Shown here: piece by piece, positions 40,171 to 50,700 of the stretch
How the letters are laid out: every line of letters starts with the position of its first letter
Position numbering within the stretch: the stretch's first letter is position 1
NCBI GenBank assembly: GCA_021813435.1
Contig: JAKAKR010000011.1
Location: 1 to 55,339, forward strand
Reading direction: 5' to 3'
Length of the DNA stretch: 55,339 bases
Source of the DNA: Nanobdellota archaeon
Lineage (GTDB): Archaea; Nanobdellota; Nanobdellia; Woesearchaeales; UBA9642
Program-made: the position numbers and the translations under genes
The notes under the pieces: model-generated
The model's database searches: none
What the model was told of the DNA's origin: nothing
The model's input: the letters and a program-made list of their open reading frames with translations, nothing else

Positions 40171-43100
40171 ATGAATAGAACGATTGATGATATCGCCAAG
40201 GGACGTACGGATCGCAAGAATCTCTTTGTTGTCTTACTTGTCCTGCTGCTCTTGTCATCTGCAATCCTCGGGCTTCTTGTGCTCAAGAGTTTTGTCGGAT
40301 TTGTCTATCAGAATTATGCAGTGGGCAAGGCAGGATATGTATACCAATTGGTTCTTGATTATCGTGAATGTGCAACAATGTGGTCCGGAGTGTATGGCGT
40401 TGCAGTCATGGTCAATGGGTACACGAATCAGCAGAGCCTGCAGGTTTCGAGTTGCGGGATGTATGATGTTAATCTTCTCTTCAATTGTCTCCAGCCGCAT
40501 ATTGACCACGAGGTCATGGCGTCATTGGTTCCGCCGACAAGTATCGATTGGTCGACTCTCCAGTCTGCGTCCACAGTTGATGTGGATACGCTCAATAATA
40601 TCGATCCGATGTCGCTTACCTCTACGACAAAAACATTTACGCAAACCTATACTTACCAGATTGGAACCCAGTATTATCGCGTGCCTGGAACCTCGACAAA
40701 AAAAACAGGGAATGATACCACGAATGTCTTTGATTTGGGCATCCTGAAGGATGGACAGGGAAATATCATCTTTATCACGCATGCGCTTGCAAATTTTACG
40801 CAAGGGTTCAATGGCAAGATCTATAATTACCAGATGATCCTGCCGGTAAAGAATGGGACCAACCCAGTCTATTATTTCTTTACAGACCCGAATGATGTCT
40901 GTCCGGTCGGTGAAGGAGCGATGCCGAACAGCGGCATAGTGATTGGTAATGTGACAACATCCGTGGGCGCGCAACTTGACAGTGTCATTATCGATGTTGC
41001 AGGAAAGACCACGATATCTGACGCTAATGGCGCATATAATCTCACGACATACGCCGGAAGTTATTACATCTATGCAATCAAGAGCGGGTATCAGGCATAT
41101 GTTGGAAATATCACTGTTGTTGCCGGCAATACAACAGTCTATAATATTGTGATGGTTCCTGAGGCAGTGCCTAATCCCAATACGGGTATGGGTACGAGCA
41201 CTAATACCAATAATAATGTGGGTCCCGGCCAGGGTGTAGGACCGGGCAGGGATGTTGGTCCGGGTGAAGCGCCTGCAGTGCCGATTGTGGAACAGCCGAA
41301 ACGGATTGAGGGTGTCGATTATGTCATCTCATTGAATAAGATCGACCGTAAATTGGTGATTGGCAATTTCCTGCAGGAAGTCATCACATTCTATAGTTAT
41401 AAGAAAGGGCCGGTTAATCTGAATTTTAGTATTGAGGGAGAGAATCTTTCAAAGATGATCAAGATGGACAAGGCATCGACTGTCATCTCCCCGAACACCA
41501 ATGATGAATTGACATTGACGATATTTGGTGAAGGCGATCCCGGGATCTATAATGGATCGCTGGTCATTGATGGCGGGTTGCAGCAAAAAATTCCGATACG
41601 TATCGAACTGCTCACCAAAGACCGGCTTCCGGTCGAGTCGCTTCTTATATTCCTTGATGTGTATAACAAGAATATCTTTTCCTCTGACCAGCTCAAATTC
41701 AAGACTGACTTGCATAACATGCTGACAGACCAATCCTATCCGGTCACATTGCAATTCACAATCCAAAACCAGAATGGGACCACGGTATGGTCTGATCGAT
41801 CGAATGTGTATGTGCAGACTTCATTCTCACTGCTCAAATCGGCGCAATTGCCGAAGAATCTTGCGAATGGTGATTATGTCCTGCGCGTCACTGCAGATTA
41901 TCTCGGGCTTTCCAGTGCATCAAGTGCGGTCTTCAGTATTGTCTCGCCGTTCTATGAACAGTATTTTTATGGGATGAAGGTTTGGCTTTGGCTTCTCATT
42001 GCCGCGATTGCACTCTCAGGATTTTTTGCAGGACTCCTGGTTCGACGATACATCCAGAGCAGGAAGAGATATTCGGCTAAGGTTGATTATGCTGAACTTC
42101 CTAAAGTCAGCCCGAAATCCGCATTTGTGGGAAAGATTGCAGAGACAGAGCATAAGACCTATTTTGATCTTGAACAGTTCAAGGTCCACACGATTGTTGC
42201 AGGGGCGACCGGTGGCGGTAAGTCTGTTGCTGCGCAGGTCATTGTCGAGGAGGCCCTGCTCAAAAATATTGCAGTCATTGTCTTTGATCCGACAGCGCAA
42301 TGGTCAGGGATGCTGCGCAAGGGAACTGACAAGAATATGTTGAAATTGTATTCGAATTTTGGCATGAAGCCGACTGATGCACGTTCATTCAATGGTAATG
42401 TCCGTCAGATCACGAATGCCCTTGAGGTTATTGATATCAAGAAATATATCAAGCCCGGTGAAATCCAGATCTTTGCAGTCAATAAGCTTGACCCGAAGGA
42501 TATTGATATCTTTGTCGCAAACTCCATCCGTGAGGTTTTCCACGCAAATTTCCCTGAAACCCCGGAGATCAAGCTGCTCATTGTGTACGATGAAGTCCAT
42601 CGTCTCCTGCCGAAATTCGGCGGGTCCGGCGAGGGATTCCTCCAGATCGAGCGTGGATGTCGTGAATTCCGTAAATGGGGTGTGGGGATCCTTATGATTT
42701 CGCAAGTCCTTGCAGATTTTGTCGGTCAGATCAAGGCAAACATCAACACTGAAATCCAGATGCGTACGCGCGATGAGGGCGACCTGGATCGTATCAAGAC
42801 CAAGTATGGCTCTGAAGTGTTGCAGGGTCTTGTCAAGGCAAGCGTCGGAACAGGGATGGTTGAAAACCCGGCATATAATCGTGGTAAACCCTACTTTGTC
42901 TCTTTCAGGCCGCTCCTGCACAATACGCAGCGCCTTCCGGATGAAGAGCTCGAAAAATACAATAAGTATAATGAGATGATTGATGATCTCCAATACCAGC
43001 TCGAACAGCTCGAAGAGGAAAAACAGGATGTCTTTGATCTCAAGCTCGAATTGAAACTGGCACTCGACAAAGTCAAATCCGGTAATTTCAACATGGTCGA

Positions 43101-44085
43101 GATCTATCTTCAGGAACTTGTCCCGCGCGTCGAGAAATCATGGCAAAAGCTCGGCAAAAAACCCAAGAAGCGCGAATTGAAGCTCGTCGATGTCTCAAGC
43201 CTCAAGGCAGAGATGAAAAAAGCAGAGGAATCGCGCAAGGAATACGAGAAGACGGTAAAGAAGGAGGAGACTGTAAAGGTCGAGGAGAAAAAGGTTCTGA
43301 AATACGATCGTGCTGTTGATTTCAACAAGGCAATGAATTTTTCGAATGGGGTCAGCGTGACGAGCCTGCAGGAACTCCTTGATGTCATGCCTAATATTAC
43401 AGGACCGACATTCAAGCATCATGTCACGAAAGAAAAGAATGATATTGCAGATTGGGTCGAGAAAGTGATGGGTGATACTGCGCTTGCATCACGGTTGCGC
43501 GAGGCAAAAGTCACTGAGGAATTCGTCAAGATCCTTGAGGATGATAAGGCAAAGAACAATAAGCCGGTATCAGTCCAGGCGCAGCCGGTCGTCGAGACCG
43601 CGCAGGTTCCTGAATCCCGCGAAGCTCCCGTCGTTACTCCTGCAGTTGCAGCAGTTCCTGCATCGTCTCCTGCATCGTCTCCTGCGCCAACTGTCCAGAA
43701 TCCGCCTGAACAATCATCACCGGAAGAGGATGTTCGCTGGCAAAAGATTAAGGATAGGCTTTCTGGCCTTGATTCCGCGGCGCAGATTGCGCTCCTCGAG
43801 AAGAGCAAGGCAAAATATCCGCAGGATCTCAACATTAGGTTTTCACTCGGGTTGCTCTATCACAAGGAGAAACAATTCGACAAATCAGCGCAGATCTATC
43901 AGGAGATCCTTGCAGAACATCCATCGAACGCCAAGGCGCTCCTCTATCTTGCAGGTTCATTCAAGGTCCAGAAGAATTATGATGCTGCACTAGATTATTT
44001 TGCACGTTATCTTGCACTCAAGCCTGATGATGCAAAAGTACACGCATTGGTTGCGCATCTCAAATCAAAACTCAATAAGACTTAA
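40171..44085 (+). CDS. Two-pass membrane HerA/FtsK-like ATPase with DUF5752-like and TPR domains
   Basis: About 1304 aa from ATG 40171 (GAGG upstream). Membrane helix 1 at about 18-45. An outside region follows, including a carboxypeptidase-regulatory-like fold (about 250-330) and a Gly/Pro linker. Helix 2 is at about 597-622 (WLWLLIAAIALSGFFAGLLV). The cytosolic ATPase shows Walker A GATGGGKS (about 677), FDPTAQWSG, Walker B LLIVYDEVHRLLP (about 802) and MISQVLADF, as in HerA/DUF87 enzymes. A coiled coil, the shared domain (about 1053-1112), an Ala/Pro linker and TPRs (about 1190-1300) follow. It could power export or assembly of the envelope proteins around it. Confidence 0.85.
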   Translation: MNRTIDDIAKGRTDRKNLFVVLLVLLLLSSAILGLLVLKSFVGFVYQNYAVGKAGYVYQLVLDYRECATMWSGVYGVAVMVNGYTNQQSLQVSSCGMYDVNLLFNCLQPHIDHEVMASLVPPTSIDWSTLQSASTVDVDTLNNIDPMSLTSTTKTFTQTYTYQIGTQYYRVPGTSTKKTGNDTTNVFDLGILKDGQGNIIFITHALANFTQGFNGKIYNYQMILPVKNGTNPVYYFFTDPNDVCPVGEGAMPNSGIVIGNVTTSVGAQLDSVIIDVAGKTTISDANGAYNLTTYAGSYYIYAIKSGYQAYVGNITVVAGNTTVYNIVMVPEAVPNPNTGMGTSTNTNNNVGPGQGVGPGRDVGPGEAPAVPIVEQPKRIEGVDYVISLNKIDRKLVIGNFLQEVITFYSYKKGPVNLNFSIEGENLSKMIKMDKASTVISPNTNDELTLTIFGEGDPGIYNGSLVIDGGLQQKIPIRIELLTKDRLPVESLLIFLDVYNKNIFSSDQLKFKTDLHNMLTDQSYPVTLQFTIQNQNGTTVWSDRSNVYVQTSFSLLKSAQLPKNLANGDYVLRVTADYLGLSSASSAVFSIVSPFYEQYFYGMKVWLWLLIAAIALSGFFAGLLVRRYIQSRKRYSAKVDYAELPKVSPKSAFVGKIAETEHKTYFDLEQFKVHTIVAGATGGGKSVAAQVIVEEALLKNIAVIVFDPTAQWSGMLRKGTDKNMLKLYSNFGMKPTDARSFNGNVRQITNALEVIDIKKYIKPGEIQIFAVNKLDPKDIDIFVANSIREVFHANFPETPEIKLLIVYDEVHRLLPKFGGSGEGFLQIERGCREFRKWGVGILMISQVLADFVGQIKANINTEIQMRTRDEGDLDRIKTKYGSEVLQGLVKASVGTGMVENPAYNRGKPYFVSFRPLLHNTQRLPDEELEKYNKYNEMIDDLQYQLEQLEEEKQDVFDLKLELKLALDKVKSGNFNMVEIYLQELVPRVEKSWQKLGKKPKKRELKLVDVSSLKAEMKKAEESRKEYEKTVKKEETVKVEEKKVLKYDRAVDFNKAMNFSNGVSVTSLQELLDVMPNITGPTFKHHVTKEKNDIADWVEKVMGDTALASRLREAKVTEEFVKILEDDKAKNNKPVSVQAQPVVETAQVPESREAPVVTPAVAAVPASSPASSPAPTVQNPPEQSSPEEDVRWQKIKDRLSGLDSAAQIALLEKSKAKYPQDLNIRFSLGLLYHKEKQFDKSAQIYQEILAEHPSNAKALLYLAGSFKVQKNYDAALDYFARYLALKPDDAKVHALVAHLKSKLNKT

Positions 44086-44138
44086 ACTGCGCACGATGAA
44101 AATCAATAAACTACCAACATAATGATACTACGGTCACC

Positions 44139-44846
44139 ATGAACACCACTGATCCAATCCCTGCAGAAAAATATTTTTATACCGTCGATGGAAAGACATT
44201 GAAATCCCTGCCTGAATTAGAGAACTATCTTGCGACCTGCAGCGAAGACGCATTCATGCATCATGTGAATGCGCAGAAAAATGATTTTTACAATTGGATA
44301 CTGCATGTCTTCAATGAGGAGGAATGCGCAAAACAGATCGCAACGACAACCAATCGGGGGAGTATGCGTCTTCAATTGCAATTATTCCTCAGGCGGCAAC
44401 TCATTGCGCAGACATCCGGAATGCCGATCGAATCGCCGACACCATCGACTCCTATATCGACGAGTGTGGAGGCAACTGCTGCCGAGCATATCCTGATCAA
44501 TTCGCCCGTGTCCGAAGATCAATTGACACGATTTGCAGGTTTTGCATCGACGCGCAAGGATGATCAAAGCGATGATGTCCGCATTGCATTATTGCGGGAG
44601 AAACTTGCAGAATTGCATGGAAAAGTCTCTGAACTGCGCAGGGTGCAGAAGAACCCTATCATCCCTGATCTTCTTGCACGCAATGCAAAGGTCAAGATCG
44701 ATTACTATGCGATTACGCGGGATGCTGCGGATTACCAAAAGGTTATTGACGCATTTGCAGAGATTGCGCAGGAAATCGAGTATTGTGCAAATGAGAAGAC
44801 CGTCAATGTGAAAGAGGAACTCGGATATTTCCTCTCGACAAAATGA
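44139..44846 (+). CDS. DUF5752-like domain protein, 235 aa
   Basis: Residues about 8-75 form the shared domain (YFYTVDGKTLKSLPELENYL, FMHHVNAQKNDFYNWILHVF), followed by a Pro/Ser linker and a C-terminal helical region (about 140-235, LREKLAELHGKVSELRRVQ). No membrane segment. Same domain as in the ATPase just before it and in the proteins at 46165 and 30096, so it may bind a common partner. Function unknown. Confidence 0.72.
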   Translation: MNTTDPIPAEKYFYTVDGKTLKSLPELENYLATCSEDAFMHHVNAQKNDFYNWILHVFNEEECAKQIATTTNRGSMRLQLQLFLRRQLIAQTSGMPIESPTPSTPISTSVEATAAEHILINSPVSEDQLTRFAGFASTRKDDQSDDVRIALLREKLAELHGKVSELRRVQKNPIIPDLLARNAKVKIDYYAITRDAADYQKVIDAFAEIAQEIEYCANEKTVNVKEELGYFLSTK

Positions 44847-44885
44847 GTCTTGACCATGCCCGGCAACGCCTGCTCGCACGCAAAC

Positions 44886-44975
44886 TATTTAAAGACGCAA
44901 GCAATCAAATGGATAAACCGCGAACACATGTGTTTTTGATGGAATGTTATTACAGAAATTTTTTACAAAGAGGTG
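44886..44975 (+). promoter_or_regulatory. Promoter of the coiled-coil gene
   Basis: TATA-like CTATTTAAAG around 44886-44895 and GAGGTG at about 44970-44975 before ATG 44980. Confidence 0.45.
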
Positions 44976-44979
44976 AGTG

Positions 44980-46065
44980 ATGTCCTGGTTTAAGAAAAAG
45001 AGTGAGGAGAGTAGTGCAGATCAATCATCGGATTCTTCAGGCGATGCTGCTTCGGACGAGAATGCACCAGAATCCAGTCCTGCTGTCTCTGCAAGTGTAG
45101 AGATGGAGCTCACTAAGATCAAGTCTCAGCTTGAGGCATTAAATGAGGTCCGGAAGGCAAACGCAGAACAGTTCACGCGCATCTCTGAGCAGGTAGGCGA
45201 GCTTCGCGGCGCGCTCATGGATTCTAATAAGGCAATCGGCACTATTGAGGTTGCAGCGACACGCGCTGTCGATCTGGTCAACTCTGTCCAGCCGGATAAG
45301 CTCATGATCGAGGTACGCAAGGAGGATAGCAAGGTCGAGGCCCTGCGCGCAAACATCGAGGCAAATGAACTCATGATGAAAGACATCATGAAAGAGATAA
45401 AAGGCATGCGTGAGCAGATGAATTTCTATAAGGGTCTTGAGCAGGTCGCAAAACTCAATGATGAGGTAAAACAGGAACTTGTTGAGATCAAGAAGATGGA
45501 AGGCGTCATCAGCAAGCATGCGGATCGTGTCGAGACCATCTTTATCGAAGTCGAGAAAAAATTCTCTGATTTCGAAAAATTCAACCAGGCAGTTAAAGAG
45601 CTTGACCGCTCATTCAAGAAGATTTCCAGCGACTTCGACAAGATGCGTGTTGCAACTGAAGAGAAGGCAGACAAGAAGGAATTCGTCAAATTAGTCGATA
45701 AATTCTCGGACTTTGAGAAACACACCAGCAATATCCTCAAATTATTGGATCAGAAATCAAAGAATACGGTTGTAGAACTCAACACGCTCTTTGATCAGCT
45801 CAAGACCCAGCTTGAGGCGCGCAGCAATATCAAGTTTGCAGTGAAAGGGCTCAGTGTTGATGATGCGATGGCAACTCCTGCATCAAAGAATGCATCTTCA
45901 GGCGCATCACCGGAAACTGCGCAGGACGCAGGAGCAGATGCCGTATCCGCCGCTGCAGCGTCAACTCCTTCCGCACAGGACGCCACGCAAGCCGGTTCCA
46001 CTCCTACAGATGCTGCTTTCGAAAATAAACAAAGACGAAATATTTTCGGATTTTTAAAAAAATAG
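44980..46065 (+). CDS. Coiled-coil protein with basic-aromatic ends, 361 aa
   Basis: Starts MSWFKKK and ends IFGFLKK, two amphipathic tips that could touch the membrane. A Ser/Asp/Glu-rich segment (about 8-40) is followed by long heptad-rich helices (about 42-290, such as SQLEALNEVRKANAEQF and EVKQELVEIKKMEG) and an Ala/Ser/Pro-rich tail. It loosely recalls scaffold or archaellum-type coiled coils. Specific function unknown. It belongs to the envelope locus by position. Confidence 0.65.
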   Translation: MSWFKKKSEESSADQSSDSSGDAASDENAPESSPAVSASVEMELTKIKSQLEALNEVRKANAEQFTRISEQVGELRGALMDSNKAIGTIEVAATRAVDLVNSVQPDKLMIEVRKEDSKVEALRANIEANELMMKDIMKEIKGMREQMNFYKGLEQVAKLNDEVKQELVEIKKMEGVISKHADRVETIFIEVEKKFSDFEKFNQAVKELDRSFKKISSDFDKMRVATEEKADKKEFVKLVDKFSDFEKHTSNILKLLDQKSKNTVVELNTLFDQLKTQLEARSNIKFAVKGLSVDDAMATPASKNASSGASPETAQDAGADAVSAAAASTPSAQDATQAGSTPTDAAFENKQRRNIFGFLKK

Positions 46066-46164
46066 TTCGTCATTACAATATACGTCAGTCGTCAATATAT
46101 ACTCGTCATTACTGTTCATTACCGTATATCGATGATACGGTGTGCATATATCGAGGAAGACATT

Positions 46165-46743
46165 ATGGTTTTACCCGAAGAAGCAAAACATTATCTTGCA
46201 TCAGTTCCTGATTCCCAGGCATTCCGCTTAGTTAATGGAGCGACTGCCCGAAGCATCGAGGAATTGAAATCTGCGCTTGTACAGTGCAATGATGGAACGT
46301 TCTATTATCATGCAAATCCTGAAAAGAATGATTTTGCAAATTGGATCAAAGGCGTGTTTGTATACGACGCGCTCTACCTGCGCTTGCTTCCGATCCGCAA
46401 CCGCCTGGAGATGGTGCGCGCTCTTGAAGAGACACTATCCTTGCTGCAGCAAGCTCAACAACCTGCACAACCTGCAGCTGCACAGGAATTCGCGCCGGCA
46501 TCTGCGCAATCCTCCACTCTTTCCCCTGCTCCAACTCCTGTTCCTCCTGTGGCAAATCCTGCAACTGATTCTCCTGCAGTTTCTCCTATAGTCCCAACGA
46601 CCGCTCCTCCTGTTGCGACTGCAGTTCCAGCAGCGAGTCCAACCACAAGTCCAACAGTCATGGATGAGATTCTTGAATTTGAATCATTATTTGCGTCACT
46701 TCTCGCAGATATTGAGCGCGAGATCTTTGCCGAAGATTTCTAG
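46165..46743 (+). CDS. DUF5752-like domain protein with Ala/Pro-rich tail, 192 aa
   Basis: ATG 46165 is preceded by GAGGAAG. Residues about 18-80 hold the shared domain (FRLVNGATARSIEELKSAL, FYYHANPEKNDFANWIKGVF). A long Ala/Pro/Thr/Ser linker (about 105-165) then leads to a short acidic helix at the C-terminus (LFASLLADIEREIFAEDF). The layout suggests a tethered binding partner. Function unknown. Confidence 0.7.
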   Translation: MVLPEEAKHYLASVPDSQAFRLVNGATARSIEELKSALVQCNDGTFYYHANPEKNDFANWIKGVFVYDALYLRLLPIRNRLEMVRALEETLSLLQQAQQPAQPAAAQEFAPASAQSSTLSPAPTPVPPVANPATDSPAVSPIVPTTAPPVATAVPAASPTTSPTVMDEILEFESLFASLLADIEREIFAEDF

Positions 46744-47070
46744 ATATTATTTGCCACTGGCATTGTACGCGTACATGATACAACTCGTTCAACAATCTTA
46801 TTATATTAAAAAAGATATAATATAAGTTATTTCTAAACTCTTGAAGTATGAGCTTATCATATATTGTTCGCAATTTGATTAAATATTATCATCGATAATT
46901 AGCTCTTCTGCGTAAAAGCAAAAGATTTATAAACTCTCAGTCTCAAATATACTAAATTTGATATAATACTACTAATTTACGAATATGTATACTGTGGTTG
47001 CATTGGCGTGAAATAGGCAGATACGCGAGTGCGGTAGGGACGCAACAATTATTGCGGATGGTTTGCACTG
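46744..47070 (+). promoter_or_regulatory. Intergenic region before the winged-helix gene
   Basis: No gene found. AT-rich. A TATA-like AGATTTATAAACTC at about 46921-46934 is the best promoter. The last 80 bases before ATG 47071 are less AT-rich and contain GCGGTAGGGACGC and ATTGCGGATGG. I see neither a tRNA nor a convincing stem. Confidence 0.35.
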
Positions 47071-47679
47071 ATGATCGGAAACAGATTAGAACAATCCATT
47101 ATTGGTCTCTTCCAGAATGATCTCTCTGCAACCTACAGCATCAATACCCTTTCCAAAAAACTGCACAAAGCCTACCCTTACATCAATAAAAAAGTCAATT
47201 TCTTCATCAAGGAAGGGATACTGCACAAGATTTCTGTCGGAAGATCCTATCAATGTTTTCTGAATATGCACAGTGACAAGACCAAGATACTGCTCTCGAT
47301 CAATGAGCTCAATCGTCAGGAACAATTCCTTGCGCGCAATCAGGATTTTGCAGTCATTATCACAGAGCTTCAGCATATCTCACCACGTATCGGCATCCGG
47401 CTCGCGCTGGTGCATGAAAAGACGCTTATCCTGGTGCTTGATGACATGACGCAAAAGCAGCATGCTGCAGGTCTTGTATCGCTGCTCCGGACATATCATG
47501 TTGAATTTCTCGACAAAGAACATTTCGGCGATTATCTCTTACGTAACACCGCACTCCAGAAAGAACATGTCATCTTATTCAATATCCACCATCACCTTGC
47601 AGTCATGGAAGACTTGCAGGGACAGATCCTCATCAATGGTCCATCGGCACTATCCGCATCAAAGAAAAAAATAGTCTGA
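47071..47679 (+). CDS. Winged-helix DNA-binding protein, 202 aa
   Basis: The N-terminal 65 residues form a winged helix (IIGLFQNDLSATYSINTLSKKL, YINKKVNFFIKEGILHKI, then wing GRSYQCFLN). The rest is an alpha/beta domain (about 85-195, ITELQHISPRIGIRLALV, EKTLILVLDDM). It resembles archaeal single-copy HTH regulators that carry a ligand or partner domain. It lies just before the giant surface gene and may control it; the gap of 23 bases suggests one message. Confidence 0.65.
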   Translation: MIGNRLEQSIIGLFQNDLSATYSINTLSKKLHKAYPYINKKVNFFIKEGILHKISVGRSYQCFLNMHSDKTKILLSINELNRQEQFLARNQDFAVIITELQHISPRIGIRLALVHEKTLILVLDDMTQKQHAAGLVSLLRTYHVEFLDKEHFGDYLLRNTALQKEHVILFNIHHHLAVMEDLQGQILINGPSALSASKKKIV

Positions 47680-47702
47680 TACTGCCCATACACTCTGCAA
47701 AC

Positions 47703-50700
47703 ATGCATCACTTAAAAAAACCACACAAAGGCGAAACGCGCAGGACGCGCATTGATGTAGTGTATACGCTGCCGTCTCATGCGCCGACATTTAAGATACT
47801 GTTCATACTAGTCGTTGCGCTCATTGCAGGTCTTCTTGCATCAACAACAGTGCATGCTGCAGGAACCCTGTTCACTGATAAATCAGTCTACACTGTCAAT
47901 GAGTCTGTTATCATCACCACGCCGGATATTACTAATATTGACATTATCATCAATGATGTACTCCGCTCGACACCCCAGACTAATGTTTCGGCGTTCATGC
48001 CGGGAGTTGAGGGAAATTATAGTATCTGCACATTCAACAGGACAACTGCAAGCACTATTGATTGCGTTGCGATAATCGTACAACCATTGCCGGCAAATGC
48101 GACATCCATAGTATCTGTAGGTATTGCAGAATCAGCAGGATCAGGCGCGTCTAATACTTCCAATGCGTCCACCAATGCGTCCAATGTCGCAAGTACACTA
48201 ACATCCGCTGCGCCAAATGCATCCAATACTACAGCATCAACTGCACCAAACACATCGACGACCACACTGCCTGCGATATCGACATCGCCTGCTGCAGCGC
48301 AAGCATCATCATCTGCACAGGCAATTTCGGATCTTGCACCGTCACGGTTGATCATTGATGACCAAGCGATCTACGCAGGTACCATCATGCTGATTTCAAT
48401 AAACCTTTCTGCAAATGAGTCGGCAACTGTACAGCCCAACCTGATTGATATCCAAGATGGCACTGATTATTACCGATTCATCGGGATCACGAACAGCACG
48501 ACCATTGAATTCATGCCGCGGCACGAGGGATCCTACCAATTGTATCTTGTTGAAAATTCCACTGTGGTCTCGCGGCGCTCATTCACGGCAAAACCACTGG
48601 CGCAGCGACCAGTGCCCGTGCAATCTGGCAACACGACAATACAGAACGTCACAAATACTACCGCCGCTAACACCACAATACCTATCACTACAAATACGAC
48701 CAGTAATATCAATCAGTCGCTCAACCAATCCTTCAATCAATCCATGAATCAGTCCGTAAACCAATCCTTAAACTCGTCAACGTCAAATATCTCGAATAAT
48801 GCAACAGGCACTACAGATAATACCACTTTGGGATCGAACACCACTGTATCATCTTCGTCAATACTTGTGTATTATACACCCATCACCATCCGCGATTCTA
48901 GTATAAATAGTGTATCGGCGCAGCTTGCAGTCTACAATCCGACAACTGTCGCGACAACAAGCCAGTACGGCACATCTTCCCCACGCACCATCGCCCAATA
49001 CGCAACACTTGAACTTTCAGGGATCAATGGACTTGAAGGGGCATCAATTACCATGAACAATCTTGATATCACAGGATCGAGCGTGCCCACACTTGCAGTA
49101 ACTGCAGTTAACGCAACGCAGGTTGATCTCAATGCGACTGTCCATGGAACAGTTATTGACTCCTACGCGCTTGATCTCTCGACAGTATCATTCTCTAACG
49201 GCACGCTCACCAAGACCGCCCAGGGAAGTGAACTCTGGAAATGCAAGGATTGGAACTTTACGCAGCAGCAGTGCTATGGCACTTGGGTAAAGGTTGGAGA
49301 TATCAGACCCGGACAGTCTTATACTGTACTTCTCTCGCCAACTGATCCCGGTTATGCAGAGACTGGTGTTGCAACAGTCAACAGCGTAAAATCAATTTAC
49401 CAGCCGGGCGAAGAGGCATCACTCATCATGGTCGTTCTCGACACTAAAGGATACCTTGTGGATAATGCAGCAGTCACGCTTACCATCACAACGCCAGCGA
49501 ACGTGTCATATACACTTTCGACAAATAATGCGCTGGTAACCAAGAGAGAGAAAGGCATTTATGTCGCCAATTTCTCCGACACTGACCTTGAAGGAAATTA
49601 TACTCTTGTCGTCACTGCAATCGCGCCCGGAGTCAATAACACCATGTATAGTTTCTTTACAGTCCTGCAGAATTATGACTTTGATATCATCAGGAATACG
49701 CCGGTCACGACTGACCCATTCAAGGGACCATTCTTCTCATCAATCAACATCACTCCGCGTGTGCCGCTTGATGGACCGTACAACTTCACTGAAGTCCTCC
49801 CTTCAGGATTAGGGATTGTTGATGCGCCCGGCGCAGTCATCACTACAAATACGTCAACAAATGATATCTATCTCACTTGGAGTGGCCTGACCGGCAGCGT
49901 TGTGGTTAATTATACTGCCCAACCTCCACTCAAGACGCCAGACCTTCTTGCATTGGGTAAAGCATTTGTCAATTATGTCGCAAGTGGCGTAGTGAGAGTC
50001 TTTGTGGAAGTGCGCAATTGGTTCCTTGCGATAGATCCTGCAATCTCGCGCGATGATGGACTTGTCGTTTATGCAAACCGCGCGAGCAATCCGATAAAAT
50101 ATAGGAATTGGACCACGGATACGCTCTCTGCACAGATGGTGAGCAGTGTCGATCCCGGGCAGCGTTCTGACTGGCTTAAATTCAGGTGCATGGTTGATCA
50201 TGAGCAATGCCTGTTCATGTCAAGCGATACCGGTAGTGACATCAACTTTGCATGGTTCAATATATCGACGAGAAATTGGAGCACGGATACGACGCTTGCA
50301 GGCTCCAGCAGCGGCACGCGCAGGAACTTTGATGTCGAATGCGAGGCGCTTACCGGCAATTGCCTTGTGGTCTATGAAAACTCCACTGCAAACAATGCGC
50401 AGTTCATGTATCGTTTATGGAATGGCACTGCACTCGGTTCTGAGACTGCAGTGAGTGTTACAGGCGCGCAGAACCGCCAATTCGACTGGATCAATCTCTA
50501 CCCGCGCAAGGGTACTGATAGTATCGGTATTGCGTTGCAGAACAACAACGCGAACAACAACAATCCTAACGCTATTTATGCAGGTATCTGGAATGGCACT
50601 GCATTCGGAAACTGGCACACAGTCACGACAAACGCGCCAGTCGATGGCACTGCACGCACATTCTACAGGCATTATGATTGTGCATGGCAGGGGGACGGGG

